NCBI GenBank assembly: GCA_021173225.1
Contig: JAJOLK010000006.1
Coordinates: 94,251-158,250 of the forward strand
Reading direction: 5' to 3'
DNA: 64,000 nt
From: Phycisphaerales bacterium PN19_bin_20
Lineage (GTDB): Bacteria > Planctomycetota > Phycisphaerae > Phycisphaerales > UBA1924
The notes beneath the pieces are model-generated. The model had not been told where the DNA came from. It did no database searches and saw only the letters and a program-made list of their open reading frames with translations. The position numbers and the translations under genes are program-made. Position 1 is the stretch's first letter. Each line of letters begins with the position of its first letter. This document shows positions 20,304 through 30,096 of the stretch, one piece after another.

Positions 20304-21131
20304 ATGACCATCGCCAAGCACGTTTCTGACTCCATCCTGCGCCGCAGCGCCCGGGGCCGCCCCGCGCTGGTGCCGTACATTACCGCCGGCTTCCCGAAGC
20401 TTGAGAGCCTCAGTGCGCAGCTCCGGGCCCTCGCGCCGCACGCGGCGGCCATCGAAATCGGCGTGCCTTTCTCTGACCCCATGGCCGACGGGGTCACGAT
20501 CCAGGGCTCGTCGCGCAAGGCCCTGGACAACGGCGTGACGCTTCGCTGGATCCTCGACCAGCTCGGCGCGATGACCGCGGGAAACCAGCAGGCCACCGAG
20601 CACTGGCCGCAGCAGCCGCCGCTGGTGCTGATGAGTTACCTGAACCCGGTCATCAGCTCGTTTGGCGCCGGGCGGTCGTCGCTGCGGTCGCTCGCGCAGG
20701 CGTGCCGCGGTTCGGGCGTGAGCCTGCTGATCATCCCCGACCTGCCGCTGGAAGAATCGGGCGAGCTGCGCGAGCAGTTGCACCTTCAGGGCGTCGGGCT
20801 GGTGCAGCTTGTCTCACCGGTGACCCCGCAGGCCAGGGCGCGGACGATCGCGCATGCTAGCGATGGGTTCCTGTACGCGGTGACGGTCACGGGCGTGACA
20901 GGCGGCTCGGCACCCGCCGCGGCTGCCGCGACGGCGGTGTCACCCAACCGGTACCTCGACTCTCTGCGCGAGCTCTCGCCTGTGCCGGTGTGCGCGGGCT
21001 TCGGCATCCGCACGCGCGCCCACGTTGACGCGTTGGCGGGCCACTGCGACGGCGCGATCGTCGGCTCGGCGCTGATCGACGCGATCGACAAAGGCCAGGA
21101 CCCCGCGGCCCTGCTGGCTTCGATGGTCTAA
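20304..21131 (+). CDS. trpA: Tryptophan synthase alpha subunit
   Basis: Cleaves indole-3-glycerol phosphate to indole, which is passed to TrpB. The catalytic Glu and Asp lie in IEIGVPFSDPMADG near residue 50; LVPYITAGFP opens the barrel, LLIIPDLPLEE is near 143, and the phosphate-binding end is CAGFGIRT near 234. The 275 residues match the family. The ATG at 20304 gives the usual N terminus; upstream in-frame starts would translate the tandem repeat and are unlikely. Without a Shine-Dalgarno sequence, the repeat block may matter for its expression. Confidence 0.94.
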   Translation: MTIAKHVSDSILRRSARGRPALVPYITAGFPKLESLSAQLRALAPHAAAIEIGVPFSDPMADGVTIQGSSRKALDNGVTLRWILDQLGAMTAGNQQATEHWPQQPPLVLMSYLNPVISSFGAGRSSLRSLAQACRGSGVSLLIIPDLPLEESGELREQLHLQGVGLVQLVSPVTPQARARTIAHASDGFLYAVTVTGVTGGSAPAAAAATAVSPNRYLDSLRELSPVPVCAGFGIRTRAHVDALAGHCDGAIVGSALIDAIDKGQDPAALLASMV

Positions 21132-21163
21132 ATGGTGCGGTCTGCTGGCGCTGCGCTCTACTG

Positions 21164-21203
21164 GGCCAACTGAGCCGACACGGTCAACTGAGCCGAGTTG
21201 GCC
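21164..21203. terminator. Inverted repeat between converging trpA and pstB
   Basis: GGCCAACT (21164-21171) and AGTTGGCC (21196-21203) form a perfect 8-bp inverted repeat whose long loop contains a direct repeat of CAACTGAGCCGA. It ends just before the pstB stop codon. No T-run is seen on either strand, so bidirectional termination is only a suggestion. Confidence 0.35.
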
Positions 21204-21205
21204 GC

Positions 21206-22186
21206 TCAGCCGAACCGGCCCGTCACGTACTGCTCAGTCTCGGGCAGCTTGGGGTTCTGAAACACGTCCGCCGTCGGTCCGTACTCCACCAGCCGCCCCA
21301 GATACATGAAGGCCGTGAAGTTGCTGACCCGCGCCGCCTGCTGCATGTTGTGCGTGACGATCACCACCGTGATCCGTCCGGCGATTGCGCGGATGAACTC
21401 TTCAACCTTCAGCGTCGCGATCGGGTCCAGTGCGCTGCACGGCTCGTCCATCAGCAACACATCAGGCTCAGCGGCGATCGCCCGCGCGATGCAAAGGCGC
21501 TGCTGCTGCCCGCCCGAGAGCCCAAGAGCGCTGTCCTTGAGCCGGTCCTTGGCCTCGTCCCAGAGCGCCGCGGCCCGCAGTGCCCGCTCGCACGAATCCT
21601 CCAGCACGCTGCGCCGGCGTTCACCGTCAATGCGCAGTGAGTAGACCACGTTCTCAAAGATGCTCATCGGGAACGGGTTGGACTTCTGAAAGACCATCCC
21701 GATCCGTTTGCGAATGTCGATCACGTCAACGTTGGGCGCGTAGACGCTCCGCCCGTTCAGCAGCATCTCGCCCGTGCACTGCACGCTGTCGATCAGGTCG
21801 TTGAGGCGGTTGATCGACCGCAGAAGCGTGCTTTTGCCGCAGCCCGATGGGCCAATCAGCGCCGTCACCCGCTTGTCAGGGAAGGGCATGTTGACGTGGT
21901 GCAGCGCCTTGGCCTTGCCGTAATAGAGGCTGAAGTCCTGCACCTCAATCAGCGGCCGTTCACGCGCGACCGCAAGGTGGATCGCCGACGCGAACGGCAG
22001 CCCCTGGCGCACGCAGGCCTGAAAGTCCATCTCGCCGGTGCGGGGTAGCACGCCCTCAACCGTCGGGCCCGCCGCCGCGGGGCGACCCACGGAGACCGCC
22101 GCGGGTATCACGCTCGCGGCCTTGATCACGCTTGTGGGTTCTGTCTGCACGTCTCGGTCACTTTCCGCGGGCCTTAGCCGCCGCAA
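21206..22186 (-). CDS. pstB: Phosphate ABC transporter ATP-binding protein
   Basis: ATPase of the high-affinity phosphate importer. Walker [10 protein letters not shown] near residue 131, signature LSGGQQQR near 229, Walker [15 protein letters not shown] near 250, and the switch His in [20 protein letters not shown] near 280. The sequence around INRLNDL and the C terminus [13 protein letters not shown] identify PstB specifically. An extension of about 75 residues precedes the ABC domain; the TTG start used here is only one option, and a later start such as the Met at residue 53 is possible. Last gene of the pst cluster; no phoU follows. Confidence 0.92.
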   Translation of the reverse strand: MRRLRPAESDRDVQTEPTSVIKAASVIPAAVSVGRPAAAGPTVEGVLPRTGEMDFQACVRQGLPFASAIHLAVARERPLIEVQDFSLYYGKAKALHHVNMPFPDKRVTALIGPSGCGKSTLLRSINRLNDLIDSVQCTGEMLLNGRSVYAPNVDVIDIRKRIGMVFQKSNPFPMSIFENVVYSLRIDGERRRSVLEDSCERALRAAALWDEAKDRLKDSALGLSGGQQQRLCIARAIAAEPDVLLMDEPCSALDPIATLKVEEFIRAIAGRITVVIVTHNMQQAARVSNFTAFMYLGRLVEYGPTADVFQNPKLPETEQYVTGRFG

Positions 22187-22226
22187 ATCTCCGGTCCGAT
22201 TGGTCTCTAGTCCAAGAGTTTGCCGG

Positions 22227-24722
22227 TCAGAACGCCTCGCCCATGAACTTTCTTCGCAGGCTCGCTCGCACGCGGATGGCCGTGATGTTCAGCGCCACCA
22301 CCACCACAATCAGCAGGAAGGTGGTGCACCAGACCACCGGGCGGGCCGCCTCGGCGTCGGGGCTCTGGAAGCCCACGTCGTAGATATGGAACCCCAGGTG
22401 CATGAACGGGCGGTCAAAGTGCACGTACGGCGCGTTCGAGTCGATCGCCAGCGCCGGTGCCAGCTTGACCGCGCCAACCAGCATTAGCGGGGCCACCTCG
22501 CCTGCGCCGCGCGCCATCGCCAGGATCATCCCTGTCATGATCCCTGGCATCGCCCGCGGCAGCACGATCCGCTGGATTGTCTGCCACTTGCTCGCACCGC
22601 ACCCGTAGCTGCCCTCGCGCATGCTGCGCGGGACTGACGCGATGGCCTCCTCGGTCGCCACGATCACCACCGGCAGCGTGAGCAGCGCCAGCGTGCAGGC
22701 CGCCCACAGCATCCCCTTGGCCGCGAACGTCGGCGCCGGCGATCGCGCCTCGAAGAACCCGCGGAAGTACGGGGTGTACGCCACCAGCGCCAGCGCTCCA
22801 AACGCCGCCAAGATCCACCCGGCGAACGCCAGCCGCGCCAGGTACTGCTGACTATCGCTGGCATGCTTGCCCGGCTGCGGACGCGCGAACCCGCCGACGA
22901 GCACCACGCCCACCACCAGCAGCCCAAGGCTCAGCACGCCCGCCCACCAGAAGACCACCGACCGCATCGGTAGCGACGCGCCCAGAAGACTGACCGGCTC
23001 ACTCGCCAGCACCCCGCTGCCCGTGTCAATGTATTGCCCGACGGTGTAGCAGAAGAACCCGAGCCCGAAGACCCCGTACACGATGCTCGGCACGCCCGCA
23101 AGGTTGTTCACCGCGATTCGCAGCGCGCTGGTCAGCGGGCCCTGCTTGGCGTACTCACGCAAATACAGCGCCGCGATCACTCCCAGCGGCACCACCACCA
23201 CGCTCAGCAGCAGCGTCAGCGTCACAGTCCCGAAGATCACCGGAAAGATCCCGCCCTCGGTGTTGGCCTCGCGCGGCAGGTCAAAGAGGAACTCACCCCA
23301 GCGGTCTAAGTACACCGCCAGCCGCGCCGACCAGCCAAGCTCGTTGGGCTGCACGGCGCGCACCACCTGCGAGATGCGCATCGGCGTCTCGGGCTCAGTC
23401 TGCCGCACGGGCGCGAAACGCCCCGTCGTCGGCTCAACAAACACCGCCCGCCACTGGGCGTCGTCGGCGTCCACTTCCGCAACCTGCCGCATGATCTGGT
23501 CGTACTCAACCTGCAGGCGGGCCGACTGCTCACTGGCCGCGGCGCGAACCTCGGCCAGCCGCTCAGGAGTCATACGCCCGCTGAGCCAAGGGTTTTCAAG
23601 CCACGCCAGCAGCCCGAGCATTACGCCAAGGCACAGCAGGCTCACGCCTAGAAGCGTCCCGCGCGGGTCGGGCGGCGGCAGAAACCCAGGCTCAACCGCC
23701 TTGCGGCGCGAGAGCCGTCGCAGGCCCACCACCACACAACCAACAGCCAGCACCCCCGCGATAACCGCCACGGCCCCGCGCGACTTGCCGAGCCCGGCCC
23801 CGGCCAGCAGCCCACTATCCGCGCCGATCCGCTGGCGCTCCAGCACAATCTCAGCCTTGCGGACGCTCAGGCGTGAAGCCTCAAGCTGCGCGTTGATCGC
23901 ACCGACACCCTCGGTCTTGAGCCGCACTATCTGCTCGCGACGCTCGCGCGCCTGCGGCAGCACCTCCAAGAATTTGGCATACGCCAGCTCGGCCGAGGCG
24001 TCGAAGATCGTCCGCTCGATTACCTTGACCTTGCCGCTGGGCAGCTCGGCTGTCACGCGCCGCTCGACGCGCTGCGCGTCGCCGGGCTTGCCTTCTGCCA
24101 GTCGCACCGCCGATGCCGGGCCGTCAAGCTCTACCGTTTGCTCGTGCACCACGGCCTTTGGATATCCGTGCCACACGCCCCACTCGGTCCTCTCAAGGAT
24201 CGTTGCCGAGGGCTCAATCTGAGCCGACACAATCTGGTACACCGGCACCCACAAGAACGGCTGGGAGCGGAACTCCTTGTTGCCTGTACGGTACAGGCGA
24301 CGGACCGCCAGACCGTCTTCGTCCAGCGCGCCGGGCACCAGCTTGCCCGATGCCGCCATCGAATCAAGCGTCGCCCGCTCCTGCGGCGTAGGGGTGTACG
24401 ACTCAACCCGCACCACGTTGCCCAAGAACACCTCGGTGACGGACTGACTCGTGCCGTCACCCTCACCAGATAGCGCAGGGCGCGTGAGCGTCACACGCTC
24501 GATAGTCCGCGGCCAGAACGCCCCGACGCCACCGGCCACGACCACCGCCAGCAGGCACACGACCATGAGCCCGCACAGCGCCAGCGCAGCGCCGGTGAGC
24601 CAGACCATCGGCTCGCCGCGCGATGCCAGTCGGGTTGCCCGGTTGCGAGCGGTGAACCCCGCGCGATCGCCGATGGGCTTCGCTTCAGATTTGCCCGGGA
24701 TGCTCGTCTTACCGCCGTTCAT
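22227..24722 (-). CDS. pstA: Phosphate ABC transporter permease PstA, enlarged
   Basis: The C-terminal 350 residues are a PstA membrane domain, with the EAA loop [26 protein letters not shown] near residue 743 that contacts PstB. The N-terminal 470 residues are extra: TM1 (about 42-68), a roughly 240-residue non-membrane domain with a coiled-coil part, two more helices (about 315-335 and 356-375), and another soluble stretch. At 831 residues it is far longer than the roughly 290-residue E. coli PstA. GGAAG lies 6 nt before the ATG. Large forms occur in some Gram-negative lineages; the role of the extra domain is unknown. Confidence 0.88.
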   Translation of the reverse strand: MNGGKTSIPGKSEAKPIGDRAGFTARNRATRLASRGEPMVWLTGAALALCGLMVVCLLAVVVAGGVGAFWPRTIERVTLTRPALSGEGDGTSQSVTEVFLGNVVRVESYTPTPQERATLDSMAASGKLVPGALDEDGLAVRRLYRTGNKEFRSQPFLWVPVYQIVSAQIEPSATILERTEWGVWHGYPKAVVHEQTVELDGPASAVRLAEGKPGDAQRVERRVTAELPSGKVKVIERTIFDASAELAYAKFLEVLPQARERREQIVRLKTEGVGAINAQLEASRLSVRKAEIVLERQRIGADSGLLAGAGLGKSRGAVAVIAGVLAVGCVVVGLRRLSRRKAVEPGFLPPPDPRGTLLGVSLLCLGVMLGLLAWLENPWLSGRMTPERLAEVRAAASEQSARLQVEYDQIMRQVAEVDADDAQWRAVFVEPTTGRFAPVRQTEPETPMRISQVVRAVQPNELGWSARLAVYLDRWGEFLFDLPREANTEGGIFPVIFGTVTLTLLLSVVVVPLGVIAALYLREYAKQGPLTSALRIAVNNLAGVPSIVYGVFGLGFFCYTVGQYIDTGSGVLASEPVSLLGASLPMRSVVFWWAGVLSLGLLVVGVVLVGGFARPQPGKHASDSQQYLARLAFAGWILAAFGALALVAYTPYFRGFFEARSPAPTFAAKGMLWAACTLALLTLPVVIVATEEAIASVPRSMREGSYGCGASKWQTIQRIVLPRAMPGIMTGMILAMARGAGEVAPLMLVGAVKLAPALAIDSNAPYVHFDRPFMHLGFHIYDVGFQSPDAEAARPVVWCTTFLLIVVVVALNITAIRVRASLRRKFMGEAF

Positions 24723-24755
24723 GTGGTCTTCCGAGTCGTCCGTCTGTGAGCCGGT

Positions 24756-27746
24756 CTAGAGGCTGGAGATCCGCCGGCGCACGCGCGCCCGAACAATCTC
24801 GGCCAGCGTGTTGATCACCGCCGTCAGCGCGAACAGGCACAGCGCGCCCAGGAACAGCACGCGGTAGTGCGTGCCGTCGCGCGCGGCCTCGGGCATCTCA
24901 ACTGCTATGTTGGCCGAGAGCGTCCGGAAGCCTGAGAAGATATTCCAGTCCATGTCGGGCGTGTTGCCAGTACTCATCAGCACGATCATCGTCTCACCAG
25001 CCGCCCTCCCAAGGCCGATCATCACGGCCGAGAAGATCCCCGACATCGCGATAGGCAGCACCACGCGCGTGGCCGTCTGCCATCGCGTGGCCCCGCAGCC
25101 AAGGCTCGCGCTGCGGAGCTGGCCCGGCACCGCGCTCAGGGCGTCCTCGCTGATGGTGTAGATGATCGGGATGACCGCGAAGCCCATCACCACGCCCACC
25201 ACCAGCGTGTTGCGCTGCGTGTAGCTGCCCAGCACAGAGTCGCGCGCATCAAAGCCAAAGCCCGAGAGCAGCGCGGCCCCCAGCGCCGCAAGCCCAACGC
25301 CAGCCACGAGCGTCAAGATGAACTTGCCAAGCTCAGTCGGCGCAGCCAGCGGGCCGGTGCGCGTTGCTGGCAGCAGCTCGTACACCAGCCGGTCAACCAG
25401 CCGCGACCGCAGCAGTGACGCGACGATCAATCCCGGGCCCGTGAGCACGATCAGCCACCCCGGCAGCGGTAGCCCGACGACACCATCAAGCCAGCGCCGA
25501 ATCTCGGCGCGACCGATCTCCGACTCCGCCAGCGCCTTCACGACCTTCGCATCACCGAGGCTGCCTGTGGGCCGCACAACCGTCCCCTCGGCGTAGTACA
25601 GCCCCGCGGCGCGGTACGGGCGAAGGTCCTGCGTCGCCAGTGAACGCCGGTCTTGCAGCGCCGCGGGCCACTGCTCGCGCGGCACCGGCTCGAAGCTTCG
25701 CGCCAGCACCAGCACCTCGCCGGTGGTGGGCGTGAACAGCGCTCGCTCGGCCATGCGACCAAGCCCCACGCTCAGCGGCGCTGCCACAATAACCAGCAGC
25801 GTCACCACCCCCGCGTGCTGCAGGCTCGTCAGACGCGAACGCGTCTGTATCGGCAGCATCTGCCACAGGTACGCCGCCATAAGCACCGTCACTGGCAGCA
25901 CAAAGAACGCCATCAGCACGCCGGGCAGATAATCCCTAAACAGCGGCGCAATCACCAGTGCCGCCAAGAAACCCAGCACCACGCTCGGCAGGCTTGCCAT
26001 CATCTCGATCACGGGCTTGACCGCGTTCTTGACGCGCGGGTGCAAAAACTCGCTGGTGTAGATCGCCGCCAGAAGCGCGATCGGCACCGCGAAGAGCATC
26101 GCGTACAGCGTTGACTTGAGCGTCCCGAAGATCAGCGGCATCTGGCTGTACTTGGTCTCGGCACTCTCCTCACTGCTGGACGACTGGTACGTCATCTGCG
26201 CCCGAGGATCGCCCTCGTACCATACCCGGCCAAACAGCGACGCCACCGAGACCTCAGGGTGCCCCGGATCGATGTCCAGCAGCAAGCCTCCCACTTCACC
26301 GCCACCGACTTCACCATCGACACTGCCCCCCACCGCTCCACCCGCGCCGCGCGCTGCGCCCGCCCCACGCGCGGCCGGTGCGCTCAACGCCACCACCGCG
26401 TCGTACTTTGGCGAGATCGTCACCAGCCCGACCGCGCCGCTGAGCCCGCCAGCCCCGCCGCCTAATGCGCCATTCATCGCGCTACCCGTCGCGCTACCCG
26501 TCGCGCTGGTCTCCGCGTCGCGCTGCAGCACCAGCTTCTGGCTGGTCATGTTCCACAGCCGCAGGTTGCCGCCCTCGTCACCGATGACAAACGAGCGGTC
26601 GCGTTCCGAGACGCCGATGGCCGTGACCGCGCGCCCTGCGCCGGTGCTCAGGCGATGCGCCGTGGCCCACTGGTACCCGTCGGGCGTGGTCAGCGTGTCA
26701 GTTCGTGCCGCAAACGATCCCAGCACAGATCCATCGCTGCCGCCGACAATCAGCGTCTTGCCGCCGATGTGCATCCGCGCGCGTGTGATGCTCGCGCGCG
26801 GGGTAACGGGGCCAACGCTCGCGGTTTCTGCGAGCGAGAACTCGCCGGCCCCCACGCGCACATAGCGCTGCATCGTCCCTTGCTTCCAAAGAGCCAGTAC
26901 CCCCGTGCCCTCGCCGGTGGCAAACAGATAGTCAGGCACCTTGCTCAGCAGCTCACGCGCCGGCGGCGCATACGGCACCACCGTGCTTTCAAGCCGCGTT
27001 CGCGGGCGACCCCCGCCCAGCGGTGTCGTCACCCGCACAGTGCTGAACGCCAGCGTCGCGTCCTCACGCATCGCCACCAAGAACTGCGCCGCCGCCGAGG
27101 CCCGGTAGTCCACGCGCACGACCGCGCCGCTGCCCACCGGCACCGCCACCGGCGCCGCGGCCACTACTCTCGGTCGCGTTCGCCTGAACTGCAACTTGGG
27201 CGTCACCTGCACGTACCCGCCGTCCGCTAAAACCTCGCGCTGCCCGGGCATCAGCCGCTTCATGCTGGGCGTGACGTCCGCAAGGTCTAAAAAGTCTGTC
27301 ACAAACCCAACGTCGACCACCGAGACTGTCCCATCGGCCAGGCCAAGCGCCAGCTTGCCAAGGTCGTTGAGCTCGCTGATGGCCGTGACCGCGACGCCCG
27401 CCGGCACCAGCGAACCTCCATCGCCCCCACCGCTGCCGTCAAGCATGAACCAGCGCCACGAGCCGTCGGCACTGATGATCACGCCCTGCCCGCGGTACTC
27501 GTCCACCCGCAGCCGCTCTGCCGAGCTCGCACCGCTTACTGAGAAACCAGCGCTGGCCAGCACCCGCCCGCGTGAGAACAGCGGCAACGCGTTGGCGGCC
27601 AGGTACACCAGGATCGCCAGCACCGCAGCGATGACCCCAAACCCGCCGATAGTGATCACGACCCGGCTGGCCGAGTCCATCAGGCGCACGCGTGGGTGGG
27701 TGGATCGCTTCAATCGCTGCTCACTAAACCCCGCTGCGCTCACCAA
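24756..27746 (-). CDS. pstC: Phosphate ABC transporter permease PstC with beta-propeller-like domain
   Basis: Permease of the phosphate importer. TM1 (about 28-50) is followed by about 450 non-membrane residues containing WD40/PQQ-like blades, for example VTAISELNDLGKLALGLADGT, KTLIVGGSDGSV and SFVIGDEGGNLRLWN, then a Gly/Ala-rich linker (about 410-490). The PstC membrane domain begins near 535 (FGTLKSTLYAMLFAVPIALL) and is split by a second soluble insert (about 665-775). The EAA loop is RSASLGCGATRWQTATRVVLP near 885. With 996 residues it is more than three times the size of E. coli PstC. The propeller probably lies on the periplasmic side, where it could meet PstS. Confidence 0.88.
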   Translation of the reverse strand: MVSAAGFSEQRLKRSTHPRVRLMDSASRVVITIGGFGVIAAVLAILVYLAANALPLFSRGRVLASAGFSVSGASSAERLRVDEYRGQGVIISADGSWRWFMLDGSGGGDGGSLVPAGVAVTAISELNDLGKLALGLADGTVSVVDVGFVTDFLDLADVTPSMKRLMPGQREVLADGGYVQVTPKLQFRRTRPRVVAAAPVAVPVGSGAVVRVDYRASAAAQFLVAMREDATLAFSTVRVTTPLGGGRPRTRLESTVVPYAPPARELLSKVPDYLFATGEGTGVLALWKQGTMQRYVRVGAGEFSLAETASVGPVTPRASITRARMHIGGKTLIVGGSDGSVLGSFAARTDTLTTPDGYQWATAHRLSTGAGRAVTAIGVSERDRSFVIGDEGGNLRLWNMTSQKLVLQRDAETSATGSATGSAMNGALGGGAGGLSGAVGLVTISPKYDAVVALSAPAARGAGAARGAGGAVGGSVDGEVGGGEVGGLLLDIDPGHPEVSVASLFGRVWYEGDPRAQMTYQSSSSEESAETKYSQMPLIFGTLKSTLYAMLFAVPIALLAAIYTSEFLHPRVKNAVKPVIEMMASLPSVVLGFLAALVIAPLFRDYLPGVLMAFFVLPVTVLMAAYLWQMLPIQTRSRLTSLQHAGVVTLLVIVAAPLSVGLGRMAERALFTPTTGEVLVLARSFEPVPREQWPAALQDRRSLATQDLRPYRAAGLYYAEGTVVRPTGSLGDAKVVKALAESEIGRAEIRRWLDGVVGLPLPGWLIVLTGPGLIVASLLRSRLVDRLVYELLPATRTGPLAAPTELGKFILTLVAGVGLAALGAALLSGFGFDARDSVLGSYTQRNTLVVGVVMGFAVIPIIYTISEDALSAVPGQLRSASLGCGATRWQTATRVVLPIAMSGIFSAVMIGLGRAAGETMIVLMSTGNTPDMDWNIFSGFRTLSANIAVEMPEAARDGTHYRVLFLGALCLFALTAVINTLAEIVRARVRRRISSL

Positions 27747-27892
27747 GCCTTCGCAAGACGCTGCGCCGGTCAGACGCGGATGGTACCGTCGAACACGCCC
27801 GCTTCAACCAACCCCGATCGTCACCCCACAGCTAACAACGCCACAGGCACCGCACGCCGCTAAGAGCGGCTGCAGACACCCGAACGGTTCCC

Positions 27893-27935
27893 GCTAGAAC
27901 AAAGGCCCGCCGCACGCGATCTGCGCACGGCGGGC
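27893..27935 (-). terminator. Hairpin between pstS and pstC
   Basis: Read on the minus strand, GCCCGCCG...CGGCGGGC (27905-27935) is followed by CTTTGTTCTAG. Placed 43 nt past the pstS stop, it should stop most transcripts there and give more binding protein than permease. Confidence 0.8.
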
Positions 27936-27977
27936 TTCAATTTCATCACTCCAATCACCCACGATCCGCGAGCCAGA

Positions 27978-28958
27978 TCAGAAACCGGGGGTCACGCCCG
28001 CGGCCTTGAGATCCTCGCGTGCGATGTCCGCCGTCACGGGGATCAGCTTGTCCTTCAGCACGCCCTCTTGGCCCTGCCTGGAGAACATCATCTTGACCAT
28101 CTCAACCTGCACCGGGGGCAGCGCCTCGCCGGGCTTCTTATTGATATAGACCATCAGGAAGCGGGCGACGGGGTACTCCCCGCTGTACGCGTTCTCGGCG
28201 CTAGGGGCAAATGCGGCGTCCTTGGCGGTCTTCTTGACCTTGAGCGCCTTGACGTCAGCCGTGCGGTACCCGATCGCCGAGTAGCCGATGGCAAACTTGT
28301 CGGTCGCGATCGCGTTGATCACGCCCGAACTGCCCGGCTGCTCCTTGACCGTGGGCTTGAAGTCCTTCTTGCCCAGCACGTGCTCCTTAAAGTAGCCGTA
28401 CGTGCCCGACGAGCTGTTACGCCCGTACAGCGCAAGGGGCTTGGAGGCCCAGTCGGCGTTCGTCACGCCCAGGTCGCCCCAGCTCATGTCCTTACCCTCA
28501 ACCGAGAAGATCGCCTTGGCCTGCTCGATCGAGATCTCCGCGATCGGCGCGTCCTTGTTCACAAAGATCGCCAGGCAGTCGATCGCGACCCGCAGGCCCG
28601 TGGGCTTATAGCCGAACTTCTTCTCGAACTTGTCGGTCTCCTCGCTCTTCATTGGGCGTGACATCGGGCCGAACGTGGCCGTGCCCTCGATCAGCGCAGT
28701 GGGTGCCGTGCTGCTGCCCTTGCCCTCGACCGACTTGCCCACGCTGGGGTACAGCTTGGTGAACTCCTCGGCCCAGTGCGTCGACAGCGTCAGCATCGAG
28801 TCAGACCCGACGAATTTGACCTCGCCAGCGACACTCTGCGCAACCTTGTACGTTGGCAGCGCGCTGTCGACGACCGGCTCCGAAGACGCCGAAGCGGTCC
28901 CGGCCAACGCAACTACCGCCACCGCACCAGACATCATCCGAGCAAAGGTCGTGTTCAT
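27978..28958 (-). CDS. pstS: Phosphate-binding protein PstS
   Basis: Periplasmic binding protein delivering phosphate to PstCA. A signal peptide (about 1-22, ending near ASASSEP) is followed by a PBP-type fold with phosphate contacts: FVGSDSMLTLS near 50, EGKGSSTAPTALIEGTATFGPMSRPM near 80-100, and YGRNSSSGTYGYFKEHVLG near 180. The 326 residues match the bacterial family that pairs with large PstC forms. ATG at 28958 was preferred to the adjacent TTG because GGAG lies 9 nt upstream. That GGAG is inside a long stem, and a Pho-box-like repeat is further upstream. Confidence 0.94.
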   Translation of the reverse strand: MNTTFARMMSGAVAVVALAGTASASSEPVVDSALPTYKVAQSVAGEVKFVGSDSMLTLSTHWAEEFTKLYPSVGKSVEGKGSSTAPTALIEGTATFGPMSRPMKSEETDKFEKKFGYKPTGLRVAIDCLAIFVNKDAPIAEISIEQAKAIFSVEGKDMSWGDLGVTNADWASKPLALYGRNSSSGTYGYFKEHVLGKKDFKPTVKEQPGSSGVINAIATDKFAIGYSAIGYRTADVKALKVKKTAKDAAFAPSAENAYSGEYPVARFLMVYINKKPGEALPPVQVEMVKMMFSRQGQEGVLKDKLIPVTADIAREDLKAAGVTPGF

Positions 28959-28966
28959 CAAAGGCT

Positions 28967-29027
28967 ACTCCGTAAGGGTGAGACTCCAAGACCGTAGAAG
29001 TCTTAGCGGACTGGACCCTCACGGAGT
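28967..29027 (-). promoter_or_regulatory. pstS leader stem sequestering the ribosome-binding site
   Basis: ACTCCGTAAGGGT (28967-28979) and ACCCTCACGGAGT (29015-29027) pair over 12 of 13 positions; an inner stem (28988-28992 with 29000-29004) is perfect. On the minus-strand mRNA the pstS GGAG (28968-28971) lies inside the outer stem, so folding would hide it. Confidence 0.6.
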
Positions 29028-29032
29028 CAGGC

Positions 29033-29054
29033 GTTTCGTTAAGGTTTGGTGAAG
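29033..29054 (-). promoter_or_regulatory. Pho-box-like direct repeat upstream of pstS
   Basis: On the minus strand two adjacent 11-nt units, CTTCACCAAAC and CTTAACGAAAC, agree at 9 of 11 positions. The 11-nt period and TTCACC/TTAACG cores resemble PhoB/PhoP operator half-sites of other bacteria. No convincing -10 element is placed after it. Confidence 0.5.
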
Positions 29055-29217
29055 ACCCCAAGTTCACGCCACCACGACCCGCGAACCCGACTCGATCAAG
29101 CTTCGTCTTCCTCATCCCTACCGTAAATGGCCTCGCCCAAGTGCGCCGCCCGCCAACGTGGCCTCTCTCTCCAGAGCTCTGGACTGTCCGTCTCCGCCCC
29201 GCAACCATTACTCTCTC

Positions 29218-30000
29218 ATGATGGCCAGCCCACCCACAACCACCGCTTCCTCGCCCGTGGTTCGCCCGCCCTCGCCGGATGCACCGACCACATCGATTGA
29301 GGCCCGGGGCCTGTCCCGGTGCTTCGGGGCGTTCGCGGCCGTGCAAGACGTCTCTTTCACCATCCCCGGCCCGGCGCTGGTGGCGTTCCTTGGGCCAAAC
29401 GGGGCTGGCAAGTCCACTACCTTGCGACTGCTGACTGGGTTCCTGACCCCGAGCGCCGGCTCGGCGTACATCGCGGGCCTCGATGTTCAGACCGACCGAT
29501 CACTCGCGATGACCAAGCTCGGCTACTTGCCTGAGAACGGCCCGCTTCACCCGGAGATGACCCCGCCAGAGATTCTCAGGTTTCTTGGCAACGCGCGCGG
29601 TCTGCGCGGCGGCGAACTGGCCGCACGAATGGACGCCGTCATCACCCAGACGCAGCTTGGCGATGTGCTCGGGCGGCCTGCGAGCAAGCTCAGCAAGGGC
29701 TTCCGTCAGCGCGTTGGCATGGCGGCGGCACTCTTGCACGATCCGTCGGTGCTGATCTTGGACGAGCCCACGGCGGGGCTCGACCCACGGCAGGTTGACC
29801 ACGTCCGCCAGTTGCTGACCGACCTGGCCAAGACCCGCGCGATCCTGCTCTCAACGCACATCCTGTCGGAGGTCCGGGCGATCGCCCAGCGGATCATCAT
29901 GATCAGCCGTGGGCGGCTGGTACACGACGGGCCGGGACAGTCACTGGGCAGAACCGAGGCTGAGATGGAGCACCGCTTCCGAGCCCTGACGGCGGGCTGA
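29218..30000 (+). CDS. ABC transporter ATP-binding protein (GldA/ABC-2 exporter type)
   Basis: ATPase for the adjacent ABC-2 permease. Walker A GPNGAGKST near residue 58, Q-loop region LGYLPENGPLHPEMT near 102, signature LSKGFRQRVGMAAALL near 158, Walker B VLILDEPTAGLDP near 178 and switch His LLSTHILSEV near 211. LSKGFRQR in place of LSGGQ is usual in the CcmA/NatA/GldA group. About 25 low-complexity residues precede the domain. Two adjacent ATGs (29218, 29221) follow weak TACTCT/ATTACT hexamers without a Shine-Dalgarno sequence. Three genes in a row form the exporter module. Confidence 0.9.
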   Translation: MMASPPTTTASSPVVRPPSPDAPTTSIEARGLSRCFGAFAAVQDVSFTIPGPALVAFLGPNGAGKSTTLRLLTGFLTPSAGSAYIAGLDVQTDRSLAMTKLGYLPENGPLHPEMTPPEILRFLGNARGLRGGELAARMDAVITQTQLGDVLGRPASKLSKGFRQRVGMAAALLHDPSVLILDEPTAGLDPRQVDHVRQLLTDLAKTRAILLSTHILSEVRAIAQRIIMISRGRLVHDGPGQSLGRTEAEMEHRFRALTAG

Positions 30001-30096
30001 CCCGGATTGCATGACCAACACATATCAGACCGCGGCCCTTCACATCTCGGCCAGCGAGTGGACGCGAAGTCCTGCAAGCAACACGAGACCTGAACG

